Shown here: piece by piece, positions 50,391 through 58,406 of the stretch
Layout: the number at the start of each line of letters is the position of its first letter
Numbering within the stretch: position 1 is the stretch's first letter
Assembly: GCF_008065375.1 (NCBI RefSeq)
Contig: NZ_VJYI01000012.1
Location: forward strand, 124,001-188,000
Source of the DNA: Nonomuraea sp. SYSU D8015
Lineage (GTDB): Bacteria > Actinomycetota > Actinomycetes > Streptosporangiales > Streptosporangiaceae
Direction: 5' to 3'
DNA length: 64,000 nucleotides
Translations under genes and position numbers: made by a program
Notes under the pieces: model-generated
What the model was told of the DNA's origin: nothing
Database searches by the model: none
Seen by the model: only the letters and a program-made list of their open reading frames with translations

Positions 50391-52839
50391 GGCTCCAGAC
50401 CCGCAGCAGCCCGTCGTCGCCGGCGCCCGCGATCACCGGTCGCCCGGCCTGCTCGGCCAGCGCCAGCGTGCGGATCGCCCCGCCCTCACCGGGCCCCAGC
50501 ACGCCGATGATCTCGCCGTCGTCGAGGTTCCAGACGCGGACGATCACCTCGCCGCCGTACGGCGCGTGCGCGACGGCCGCGATGGGCACGTCGCCCAGCA
50601 GCCCCGCGGCCAGGGCCACGGCGCCGCGGTCGTCCGGGCTCTGGTCGCTGTAGGTCCACTTCTTCCTGCGTTTGCCGGTGGCCAGGTCGTACACCCGCAA
50701 GGTGGCGTCCAGGTGGGTGGACACCAGGATGGGCTTGTTCCTCGCCGTGCCGCAGGCCAGCAGCTCGATGCCGCCGATCTGTCCGGTGTTGAACGAGTGC
50801 GTGACCACTCCCGTGGACAGGCGGCGCACCCGGACGTTCTGCTTGCCGTCGCCCGTCACCAGCACGTCGTCGTCGCCGAGCCAGCCGAACGCCAGCCCTC
50901 TGACGCCCTGCTGGTGCTCGGTGCTCGTGGCGCCGATCTGGTCGCCCGTGGCGATGTCCCACAGCCGTACGGTGCTGCGATAGTCCCGCATGTCGTCGTA
51001 CTTCTGCGACACGGCGATGGCCCGGGCACCCACGACCGCCACGGCGATGATCGGGTCGCCGGCCCGGCGTGAGGCCAGGTTGCGGCCGGACGTGCTCCAC
51101 AGGCGCATCGTGCCGTCGGAGTGCCCGGACGCCACGGCGGTGGCGCCGTTGAACAGGCCGTACGCCACGGACACTGCCTTGCCGCCGCCGTCGCCGAGCT
51201 TGGTGACCCTGGACTTGTCCAGGTCCCAGGCGAGCACGGTCCCGTTGGCCGTGCCGCACGCGACGCCGCTCCCGCTCGCGGCGAGAGCCGCGGGCGCGCC
51301 GGATCCGCCGGCCAGCCGCACGGGCTCCCCGACCTGCGTCCCGAACGGCTCCGCGGCGGCGGAAGCGGTCGTCTTCCGGGTGGATGGCGAGGTCGCGTCC
51401 GTGGTGGTCGGGCTCGCGTCCGTGGTGGTCGTCGTGGGGGAGGACGCGTCGCCGCCGGGGGAGGAGGACGCGCCGCCTCCGGGCCGTAGCGACCCGCCAT
51501 CCGGACGGAAGATCACGAACGCGGAAACGGCCGCCGTGGCAGCGGCGGCGGCCGCGGCGCTGAGCACGGCCCGGCGGCTGACCCGCCCGCCGCTCGGCGA
51601 GGTGGCCACGTCGACCGCCTGCCCAGGCCCCGGGTGCACCGGAAACGCCTGCCCTGCCTGCGGGTGCACCGGAAGCGCCTGGCCCGCCTGCGAGGGCACC
51701 GGGAACGCCTGCCCGGCGTGGTGACCCGCGGGCGGCCCTGCCTGCACCGCTTCAGGGTCCGAAGAGCGCGGGCCCGCCGCCCCGGACCACGCCCCGACCG
51801 GCCCGGACGGGGAGATGTCGGGCGGGCGAGTCGCCGGCGTCGCCGGCCCGCCCGTCGCCGGCCCGCCCCACGCCGGCCCGCCCGCCGGTCTGGATGGTCG
51901 GCTCGTGGGTCCGGATGGTGCACCGATGGGTGGTGGGTGGCCCGTCGGCGTGGACGGACCCCCGGACGACGGCCGGCCCGCCGGTCCGGGCTGGGAACCC
52001 GCGGAGGCCGCGCCGGGCGGCTGGAGGGCGGGTCCGGTCCGCCTGATCAGTTGTTGCAACAGGTCCGCGGGAAGCGGCCGGGCGGCAGGGTCCTTGGACA
52101 GGCACTCCCGGATCGGGTCCAGCAGGTGCGGCGGCACGCCGGACAGGTCGGCGGCACCGCTCAGGATGGCGTTCATGAGGGCCGGGACCGTGTCCCCGGC
52201 GAAGGGCGGGCGCCCGGTGGCGGCGAACACCATCGTCCCCGCCCAGCTGAACACGTCCGACGCCGGCCCGATCCGCCGCCCCTCGAACTGCTCCGGCGAC
52301 ATGTACGTCGGCGTCCCCACCGGCCCGGACGCCATCGTCGTGGCGTCCAGCGCCTTGGCGATCCCGAAGTCGATGACGATCGGCCCCTCGGGCCCCATGA
52401 GCACGTTGCCCGGCTTGAAGTCCCGGTGCACGATCCCGGCCTGGTGGATGGCGGCCAGCGCGGTCAGCGTGGAGATCGCCAGCCGGTCCAGCGCCCCGCC
52501 GGAACGCGGCCCGGCCGACCGGACGACCTGCTGCAACGTGTCGCCCGGGACGTACTCGCTCACGATGTACGGCCGGTCGTCCAGCATCCCGACGTCGAGC
52601 ACCGCGGCCGTGCAGAACGCCGCCACCCGCCGCGCCGCCTCCACCTCCCGCAGGAACCCTTTGGTGACGTCGTCGTCCCCGCTCAGGTGGCTGTGCAGCA
52701 CCTTGACGGCGACCTCGCGACCGCCGCCGGCCACCGCCTTGTAGACCGTTCCCTGCCCGCCGGAGCCGAGCACGCCGACGAGCCGGTAACCGCCCATCCA
52801 CTCGGGATCGCCCGGCCGGAGCGGGCGGACATCCGGCAT
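50377..52839 (-). CDS. Membrane serine/threonine kinase with WD40 repeats
   Basis: 820 residues from ATG 52839, preferred to ATG 52863 because AAAGGAG lies 6 nt upstream. The kinase domain (about 1-265) has the glycine loop GSGGQGTVYK, AVKVL lysine, HRDFKPGN catalytic loop (about 136), DFG in VIDFGIAKA and GTPTYMSPEQ. A long Pro/Gly/Ala linker includes 10-residue repeats (QAGQALPVHP type). A transmembrane segment (about 418-440) and a C-terminal WD40 beta-propeller (about 520-820; LWDIATGDQIGAT, VRVWNLDDGE) follow, probably extracellular. It is likely a signalling kinase sensing through the propeller. Confidence 0.93.
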   Translation of the reverse strand: MPDVRPLRPGDPEWMGGYRLVGVLGSGGQGTVYKAVAGGGREVAVKVLHSHLSGDDDVTKGFLREVEAARRVAAFCTAAVLDVGMLDDRPYIVSEYVPGDTLQQVVRSAGPRSGGALDRLAISTLTALAAIHQAGIVHRDFKPGNVLMGPEGPIVIDFGIAKALDATTMASGPVGTPTYMSPEQFEGRRIGPASDVFSWAGTMVFAATGRPPFAGDTVPALMNAILSGAADLSGVPPHLLDPIRECLSKDPAARPLPADLLQQLIRRTGPALQPPGAASAGSQPGPAGRPSSGGPSTPTGHPPPIGAPSGPTSRPSRPAGGPAWGGPATGGPATPATRPPDISPSGPVGAWSGAAGPRSSDPEAVQAGPPAGHHAGQAFPVPSQAGQALPVHPQAGQAFPVHPGPGQAVDVATSPSGGRVSRRAVLSAAAAAAATAAVSAFVIFRPDGGSLRPGGGASSSPGGDASSPTTTTTDASPTTTDATSPSTRKTTASAAAEPFGTQVGEPVRLAGGSGAPAALAASGSGVACGTANGTVLAWDLDKSRVTKLGDGGGKAVSVAYGLFNGATAVASGHSDGTMRLWSTSGRNLASRRAGDPIIAVAVVGARAIAVSQKYDDMRDYRSTVRLWDIATGDQIGATSTEHQQGVRGLAFGWLGDDDVLVTGDGKQNVRVRRLSTGVVTHSFNTGQIGGIELLACGTARNKPILVSTHLDATLRVYDLATGKRRKKWTYSDQSPDDRGAVALAAGLLGDVPIAAVAHAPYGGEVIVRVWNLDDGEIIGVLGPGEGGAIRTLALAEQAGRPVIAGAGDDGLLRVWSLGPT
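51625..51718 (-). repeat. 30-bp in-frame repeat in the kinase linker
   Basis: About three copies encoding QAGQAxPVxx decapeptides in the juxtamembrane linker of the kinase. The period is a multiple of three. Confidence 0.65.
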
Positions 52840-52885
52840 TCCGCTCCTTTCCCGGACCTCCATGGGCGATCCACACCATAAGTCA

Positions 52886-53146
52886 CTACGACAGCTTCTC
52901 GAAGAAGAACTCGTGCTTGAGGAACGACGTGTCGTATTCGCTTCCGGGGTACGGCGGGATGAGTTGCGACGCCTGGAAAAGCCGCCAGCCGTCGCGCAGG
53001 GCGTCCACCCCGGTCTCGTACGGCGGCTCGTCCCCGTCCCCGGCGGTCGGATGGGTGCGCCCGGTGCCGTCGTAGGACGACCATCCCACCACGGGCGCGT
53101 CGAGCGCGGACGTGGCGAGGTAGAGAACCAGGACCTGCTGCTTCAT
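52886..53146 (-). CDS. 86-residue protein of unknown function, coupled to the PhyH gene
   Basis: Begins MKQQVLVLYLATSALDAPVV and ends SFLKHEFFFEKLS; GGGAGGG lies 4 nt before the ATG. It looks soluble, with no signal peptide, and contains a YETGVDALRDGWRLFQASQ segment. The start overlaps the stop of the dioxygenase gene (ATGA), so the two are translated together. I do not recognise the family; a role as partner or chaperone of the dioxygenase is only a guess from position. Confidence 0.75.
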   Translation of the reverse strand: MKQQVLVLYLATSALDAPVVGWSSYDGTGRTHPTAGDGDEPPYETGVDALRDGWRLFQASQLIPPYPGSEYDTSFLKHEFFFEKLS

Positions 53147-53949
53147 GCGACCCTCCCGGGGCGGTTGTTCACACGTGTCGTCCAGTAGTCGATGTCGAAG
53201 GCCGGGTCGGCGGTCATCGCCCGCCACAGCAGCACCCGGTTGTGGACCTCCAGCCGCCCGGTCGCGGGCTCGTACCAGGGGAAACGCCGGTTCAGCTCGG
53301 CGGCCACGGCCGGGTCGGCCAGATCGGCGGTGTCCCACAGGAGCACCTGGGGCACGGTCGGGTTGAAGCGGATCTTGAACATGTAGCGGCGCTGGTCGCT
53401 GTCGTTGCGCCGGCCGCCGTGCCAGATGCCGTGGTGCAGCAGCATCACGGTGCCGGCCGGGCACGTCAGACGGGTCTGGCCGCGCAGGTTCTGGTAGCGG
53501 CCGGTGTCGCTCTCGTTGGTGCGGCGCAGGTGGCTGCCGGGCACCACCAGGGTGCCGCCCATGTCCGCGGTCACCTCGCGCGGGTAGTACATGAGCTGCA
53601 CGTCGAAGGCGTCCGTGCGGGTGTCGATGATGGCGTCGGCGTGCAGCGGCTGCGCCTCGCCGCCGCGCGGCTCGCGTACGTGCACGGCGTGGTGGTCGAC
53701 GGTCGGGTCCGGGCCGACGAGGGAGCGCAGGGCCCCGGCGACCTCCGGCACCTCGACGAGCCTGCGGGCGAAGGACCCCTCGGGGAAGGCCTCCTTGAGC
53801 GGCGTCCCGTACGGCACCGCGGGGATGCCCGCCTCCAGCACGTCGACGGCCTGGTCGTTCAGCTCGTCCGGGACGACCGCGTCGAGCCGCAGGTAGCCGG
53901 CCGCGACGAACCGGGCCACCTCCACCGAAGTCAGCAAAGTGGTTCGCAT
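53143..53949 (-). CDS. Phytanoyl-CoA dioxygenase (PhyH) family oxygenase
   Basis: A 268-residue Fe(II)/2-oxoglutarate oxygenase with the HxD ligands in PLHADAI (His 103, Asp 105), the distal ligand in GIWHGG (His 177) and a following RRYMFKIRF carrying the likely 2-oxoglutarate arginine. The family hydroxylates small molecules; the substrate is unknown. It is transcribed divergently from an AraC regulator and followed by a coupled 86-residue protein, so it is probably an inducible two-gene unit. Confidence 0.91.
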   Translation of the reverse strand: MRTTLLTSVEVARFVAAGYLRLDAVVPDELNDQAVDVLEAGIPAVPYGTPLKEAFPEGSFARRLVEVPEVAGALRSLVGPDPTVDHHAVHVREPRGGEAQPLHADAIIDTRTDAFDVQLMYYPREVTADMGGTLVVPGSHLRRTNESDTGRYQNLRGQTRLTCPAGTVMLLHHGIWHGGRRNDSDQRRYMFKIRFNPTVPQVLLWDTADLADPAVAAELNRRFPWYEPATGRLEVHNRVLLWRAMTADPAFDIDYWTTRVNNRPGRVA

Positions 53950-54032
53950 GCCTCGAAGGTACGATCATGCATATGTCATGTCGTGGGTTGTAATCATCGA
54001 CTAGTGGTCCGTTTTCACCTATATATGCGTCT

Positions 54033-54809
54033 ATGCACCGGGTGACCCTTGCGCTGTCCGACCCTCCCGCCGTCGCCGGGGCGGGAGTCGGCGTGCACGG
54101 CGTCGTCAGCTCCCACGACGTGTTCAAGCTGCCCGACCTCTGGCAGCTCCACCTGTACGGCTACACCGCCGAGCTGGTGCTCGAGGGCACCGCGCACCCG
54201 ATCAGACCGGGCCACGTCAGCCTCATCCCGCCCGGCGCCGAGGTGCACTACCACTATCGAGGCCGGTCGGAGCACCTGTACGCGCACTTCCGCCTCCCCG
54301 GCGACGGCGACCGGCGCGACGTGGCCGTGATGCGCGACGCCGGGGACCAGGCGCCCCTCATCGCCGCCTCGCTCCGGCAGGCCATCGCCGCAGTGCCGGA
54401 CACGCGGGCGCGGGCGGCGGCGGAGGTGTGGACGGTGCTCTGGCGGGTGGCCGGCCTGCCCGTGGCCGGCGGCCCGGACGCCGTCGTGGCCGCCGCGATC
54501 GAGCAGATCGAGGCGGACCTGGCCGCGCCGCTGACCGTGCCCGGCATCGCCCGCGCCGCCGGCGTGTCCCACAACCACCTCACCCGGCTGTTCCGCGCGC
54601 ACACCGGCCACACCGTGGTCGCCTACATCCGCCGCCGCCGCATGACCCGCGCACTGCACCTCCTGCGCGAGTCGACGCTGGCGATCCCGGCGATCGCGGC
54701 CGCCGTGGGCATCCCGGACCTGCAGGCGTTCAACAAGGCCTGCCGCCGCGAGCTGGGCGCCTCTCCCCGGGCCTTACGCCGGCAGGGCGGCCCGCCCGGC
54801 GACCCATGA
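54033..54809 (+). CDS. AraC-family transcriptional regulator
   Basis: 258 residues. The N-terminal cupin-like sensor domain (ELVLEGTAHPIRPGHVSLIPPGAEVHYHYRGR) is followed by a double-HTH AraC domain (about 155-250; LTVPGIARAAGVSHNHLTRLFRAHTGHTVVAYIRRRRMTRALHLL). The sensor resembles sugar- or small-molecule-binding AraC proteins. It is divergent from the PhyH gene, with only 83 bp between starts, which makes that unit its likely target. A TTA codon lies near the 3' end (RALRRQ). Confidence 0.92.
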   Translation: MHRVTLALSDPPAVAGAGVGVHGVVSSHDVFKLPDLWQLHLYGYTAELVLEGTAHPIRPGHVSLIPPGAEVHYHYRGRSEHLYAHFRLPGDGDRRDVAVMRDAGDQAPLIAASLRQAIAAVPDTRARAAAEVWTVLWRVAGLPVAGGPDAVVAAAIEQIEADLAAPLTVPGIARAAGVSHNHLTRLFRAHTGHTVVAYIRRRRMTRALHLLRESTLAIPAIAAAVGIPDLQAFNKACRRELGASPRALRRQGGPPGDP

Positions 54810-54932
54810 ACCTTTCGCCCTGCCAGGGGCCGAAGATTTCCACCGGCGGAGGGCGGGCGTTAGCGCCCGGGGCACCACCGGGCCATGTGAGCCGATCATG
54901 GTGCTGCGCGGCACCCTGAAACGGAGAAACCC

Positions 54933-56786
54933 ATGACCCACCCCTCCCTCGGCCGCCGCACGCTGCTGCAGGCGGCCGTCGCCACGCCCGCCGCGGCGGC
55001 CTCCGGAGCCCTCATCGGCGCCGCCCCCGCCCAGGCCGCGACGGGCGGCGGCAGGTACGACCGGGAAAGCCCGCGCTTCACCATCGGCGTCCTGCCCGAC
55101 ACGCAGTACCTCTTCGACGAGGACAGCTCCGACCCCGCCCCGTTACGCCAGACGTTCCGCTTCCTCACCGGCGAGCGGGAGAGGAGGAACATCGCGTTCA
55201 TGACGCACCTGGGCGACGTGACCGAGCACGGCAGCGAGCACGAGATCGGCCTGGCCAGCGACGCCTTCAAGGCCATCGACGGCAGGCTGTCCTACAGCGT
55301 GCTGGCCGGCAACCACGACATCAGGGGCGGAGACGACCAGCGCGGCGACAGCGCGTACCTGCGGGCGTTCGGCCCGGCCAGGTTCGCCAGGATGCCGACG
55401 TTCCGCGGCGCCTCGCCCGACGGCTACAACAGCTACCACGTTCTGGCGGCCGGAGGGCGGGAGTGGCTGGTGCTCGCGCTCGACTGGCGCATCTCCGACA
55501 AGGGCATCCAGTGGGCGCAGGGCGTCATCGACGCCAACCGCACCCTGCCCGCCATCCTCACCACCCACGACCTGGCCTGGGCCGACGCGTCGGGCAAGGC
55601 GGCGCTGTCGCAGTACGGGCAGCGGTTGTGGGACGCCCTCGTCCGGCGCAACGACCAGATCTTCCTGACGCTCAACGGGCACTACTGGCCCCCCGGGCGC
55701 ACGGTGCTGAAGAACGACGCCGGCCACGACGTCCACGTGCACATCGCCAACTACCAGGACCGCTACTACGGCGGCGCCGGCATGGTCCGCCTGTACGCCT
55801 TCGACCTCGCGCGGAACGTCATCGACGTGGAGACGCTGTCGCCGTGGCTGCTGGCGCGCGACCCCGAGGACCGCACCCCGCTGGAGGCGGAGAACCTCGA
55901 GCTGACCGGCCCCGTGGACCGCTTCAGCATCGAGATCGACTTCGACGAGCGCTTCGCCGGCTTCGCGCCGCGTACGCCGCCCCCGCCGCGACCGGCGAAG
56001 GCCGTGATGCCGAAGGGCACGGTGGCGTACTGGCGCTTCGACGCCGAGGGGCTGGCCGGCGCGGGCACGGACGGTGCCGTCGTCCCGGCGGGCGCGGTCG
56101 CCCGCGACCTCACCGGGGGCGGCAACGACCTCACCATGGAGCTGCTGCACGCCAGCGCCCCCGAGGTGCTGAAGTGGTCGGCCGAGCACCACGAGGGCCA
56201 GCCGGCGCACGCCAGCCTGCGCTTCGACGGCGGCAAGGGCCCGGACCGCGGCGCGGTGCTGAGGTCGGCCGTCGGCGCGCCGATCAACAGCATGAGGTTC
56301 GAGTCCGGGTACACGATCGAGGCGTTCATCAAGCTGCCCGATCCGTTCGTCGGCGACCACGCCTGGATGGGGATCCTGAGCTGGGAGGGCCGCAGCGGCG
56401 ACGCCGGCAAGACCAGCGGCTGGTCGCCCGAGGAGCCGACGTGCAGCCTCAACCTGTCGCCCGAGCGGTTCCTGCAGTTCGTCGTGTACCCGACCGACCG
56501 GGACGCCGACCCGACCTCGTGGAGCCACGCGCTGCCGGTCGGGCGCTGGGCGCACGTCGCGGTGGTGAACGACGCGCGCCGGACCGTGGTGTACGTGGAC
56601 GGCTCCAAGATCGCCCGGAATCCCACCCAGCCGTCGAAGGGCATCTCCACGCTGGGCAAGCCGTTCGCGATCGGAGGGACGCAGTTCGCGCAGAGGTACG
56701 GGCAGGGATATTACGGATGGATCGGTGACGTGCGGATCGTGGCGCGGGCGCTGAAGCCGCGGGAGTTCCTGACGCCGTACGAGTGA
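54933..56786 (+). CDS. Tat-exported metallophosphoesterase with LamG domain
   Basis: 617 residues. A twin-arginine signal (GRRTLLQAAVATPAAAASG, cleaved near AQA) leads to a calcineurin-like phosphoesterase domain with metal-site motifs VLPDTQYLFDE, HLGDVTEHG, AGNHDIRGG, TTHDLAW and LNGHYWPPG. The C-terminal third is a LamG/concanavalin-like domain (GYTIEAFIKLPDPF, RWAHVAVVNDARRTVVYVDG). It is probably a surface or secreted phosphatase or phosphodiesterase anchored to carbohydrate. A TTA codon lies at 55143. A long hairpin follows the gene. Confidence 0.92.
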   Translation: MTHPSLGRRTLLQAAVATPAAAASGALIGAAPAQAATGGGRYDRESPRFTIGVLPDTQYLFDEDSSDPAPLRQTFRFLTGERERRNIAFMTHLGDVTEHGSEHEIGLASDAFKAIDGRLSYSVLAGNHDIRGGDDQRGDSAYLRAFGPARFARMPTFRGASPDGYNSYHVLAAGGREWLVLALDWRISDKGIQWAQGVIDANRTLPAILTTHDLAWADASGKAALSQYGQRLWDALVRRNDQIFLTLNGHYWPPGRTVLKNDAGHDVHVHIANYQDRYYGGAGMVRLYAFDLARNVIDVETLSPWLLARDPEDRTPLEAENLELTGPVDRFSIEIDFDERFAGFAPRTPPPPRPAKAVMPKGTVAYWRFDAEGLAGAGTDGAVVPAGAVARDLTGGGNDLTMELLHASAPEVLKWSAEHHEGQPAHASLRFDGGKGPDRGAVLRSAVGAPINSMRFESGYTIEAFIKLPDPFVGDHAWMGILSWEGRSGDAGKTSGWSPEEPTCSLNLSPERFLQFVVYPTDRDADPTSWSHALPVGRWAHVAVVNDARRTVVYVDGSKIARNPTQPSKGISTLGKPFAIGGTQFAQRYGQGYYGWIGDVRIVARALKPREFLTPYE

Positions 56787-56810
56787 CCTGCGCTTCGTCC
56801 GACGGCCGCC

Positions 56811-56878
56811 GGCCCGCTTCCGCAACGACTCGGCACCGGCACGGGACGCGCCGCTGCCGAGTCGTGCGGAAGCGGGCC
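56811..56878. terminator. Long imperfect hairpin (about 24 bp stem)
   Basis: 56811-56835 (GGCCCGCTTCCGC to ACTCGGCA) pairs with 56855-56878 with a single-base bulge and a 19-nt loop. It starts 25 bp after the phosphoesterase stop, before the next co-directional gene. Confidence 0.75.
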
Positions 56879-56903
56879 GCCGCAGCCGGTAGGTTGGCCG
56901 ACC

Positions 56904-57833
56904 ATGGAGGAACGCGAACGCCAGCACCGCCCACGCCGTCCCGTCCTCGCCGCCGCCGCGGTGGCGGCCCTCGTCGGAGCCGCCTCCTGCGGCGCGTCGG
57001 CACCGTCGGGAGGCGCGGCCGGCGCGGCCCCGGCCCGCACGCCGTCCCCCGCGGCGAGCACCCCTGCCGCGTCCGCCGAGGAGCTCCCCGCCCCCGGCCG
57101 GCCGGTTCCCGAGAACGCCGGCCGCCTGGCCGCCGAGCTGCGCAAGACCACCACCGCGCTCAACGCCGCCATCGACCGGTGGGACAAGAAGGGCAAGCCG
57201 CCCGCGGACGTCGAGCTGCTCGCCCTCTACCAGCAGCGCGTCTACCGCTACGCCGCCCGCCACCCCGAGGTCGCCGACCGCGCCTTCGCCCGCCTGCCCG
57301 CCGCCCTCGCCGCCCAGGCCAAGGACAACGCCAAGGCCATCCGCGACCTGCTCGTCCTGGCCCGGCCGATCAAGCCGTCCGCCGTGTTCAAGGTCCAGGC
57401 GCCCCGCCCCGCGGCCGAGCTGCTCGGCTACTTCAAGAAGGCCGAGCGCCGCTTCGGCGTGGAGTGGGAGGTGCTGGCGGCGGTCATGCTCGCCGAGACG
57501 AAGTTCGGGCGGGTCAAGTCACCCAGCCACACCGGCGCCCAGGGGCCCATGCAGTTCATGCCGGGTACCTGGCGGGCCTACGGCATGGGCGGCGACGTCC
57601 ACGACCCCCACGACGCCGTCATGGCCGCCGCCAACTACCTGCGGGCGAGCGGCGCCCCGCGCAACTACCGGCGCGCCCTGTACGCCTACAACCACTCGCA
57701 GGCGTACGTGAACGCCATCCTCCTGCACGCCCGCCAGATCAAGCGCGACCCGCGCAACTACTACGCGTACTACAACTGGCAGGTCTTCGTCCTCACCACG
57801 GCCGGCGAGCGCCGCCTCACCGGCCCCAGGTAA
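56904..57833 (+). CDS. Lytic transglycosylase-domain protein
   Basis: 309 residues. An N-terminal hydrophobic segment (VLAAAAVAALVGAASCGAS) could be a lipoprotein signal with ASC lipobox. A Pro/Ala linker, a helical stretch and an SLT domain (about 175-285) follow: FGVEWEVLAAVMLAETKFGRV with the catalytic Glu, HTGAQGPMQFMPGTW and ALYAYNHSQAYVNAIL. It cleaves peptidoglycan glycan strands outside the membrane. It ends base-to-base with the opposing gene. Confidence 0.9.
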   Translation: MEERERQHRPRRPVLAAAAVAALVGAASCGASAPSGGAAGAAPARTPSPAASTPAASAEELPAPGRPVPENAGRLAAELRKTTTALNAAIDRWDKKGKPPADVELLALYQQRVYRYAARHPEVADRAFARLPAALAAQAKDNAKAIRDLLVLARPIKPSAVFKVQAPRPAAELLGYFKKAERRFGVEWEVLAAVMLAETKFGRVKSPSHTGAQGPMQFMPGTWRAYGMGGDVHDPHDAVMAAANYLRASGAPRNYRRALYAYNHSQAYVNAILLHARQIKRDPRNYYAYYNWQVFVLTTAGERRLTGPR

Positions 57834-58406
57834 CTACGCGTGGTCGGCGCAGCAGGGGGTCGGGTTCGGCACCTCGGCGGGGGCGATGCGCCCGCCGGCG
57901 GCGGGCATGGCCAGCAGCGTCATCAGGCCGTCCCGCCACACCGGCCGCACGTGGCCGGCCGTGACGACGAGCACGTCGTCGCCGGGCGGGTCCGGGGAGG
58001 CGAGCACCAGGACCCGCTCGATGGCCGACCCGCCGAGAAGCGCGCCCACGCTCACGGTCCCGGTGAGCCCGTCCCGGCCCGGGTAGGTGACCACCCGCCC
58101 GGCCCGCCGCTCGCCGTGCTCGGCCGCGGCCAGCGCCGCCCCGTCCGCCAGCGGCCCGGCCCGGCGCTCGGCGAGCGCCCACGACACGTCCGGAACCTCC
58201 GGAACGCCGGGCAGGCCCGCGACCGGCCCCGGTACGGCCAGCGAGCAGGCGATGTGCGGCTCGCCCGTCCCGGCCGGGACGAAATGGGTGCAGCCGATCG
58301 TGCCGCCCGGCAGCCCGAGCGCCCGCGCCACGGTGTGGAGCAGGTGCTCGGCCTCCGGAAGGGTACGCGATCCCGCGTCGACACCGAGGATCATCGGCCC
58401 GGTCAT
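57834..58406 (-). CDS. 190-residue protein of unknown function coupled to the PHP hydrolase
   Basis: Begins MTGPMILGVDAGSRTLPEAE and ends NPTPCCADHA. The sequence looks soluble, with two halves: an N-terminal GCTHFVPAGTGEPHIACSLAV and a C-terminal VLVLASPDPPGDDVLVVTAGHVRPVW. Cysteines are scattered, with a terminal CC pair. Its ATG overlaps the stop of the PHP hydrolase (ATGA), so translation is coupled. I do not recognise a family and propose no function. Confidence 0.7.
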   Translation of the reverse strand: MTGPMILGVDAGSRTLPEAEHLLHTVARALGLPGGTIGCTHFVPAGTGEPHIACSLAVPGPVAGLPGVPEVPDVSWALAERRAGPLADGAALAAAEHGERRAGRVVTYPGRDGLTGTVSVGALLGGSAIERVLVLASPDPPGDDVLVVTAGHVRPVWRDGLMTLLAMPAAGGRIAPAEVPNPTPCCADHA

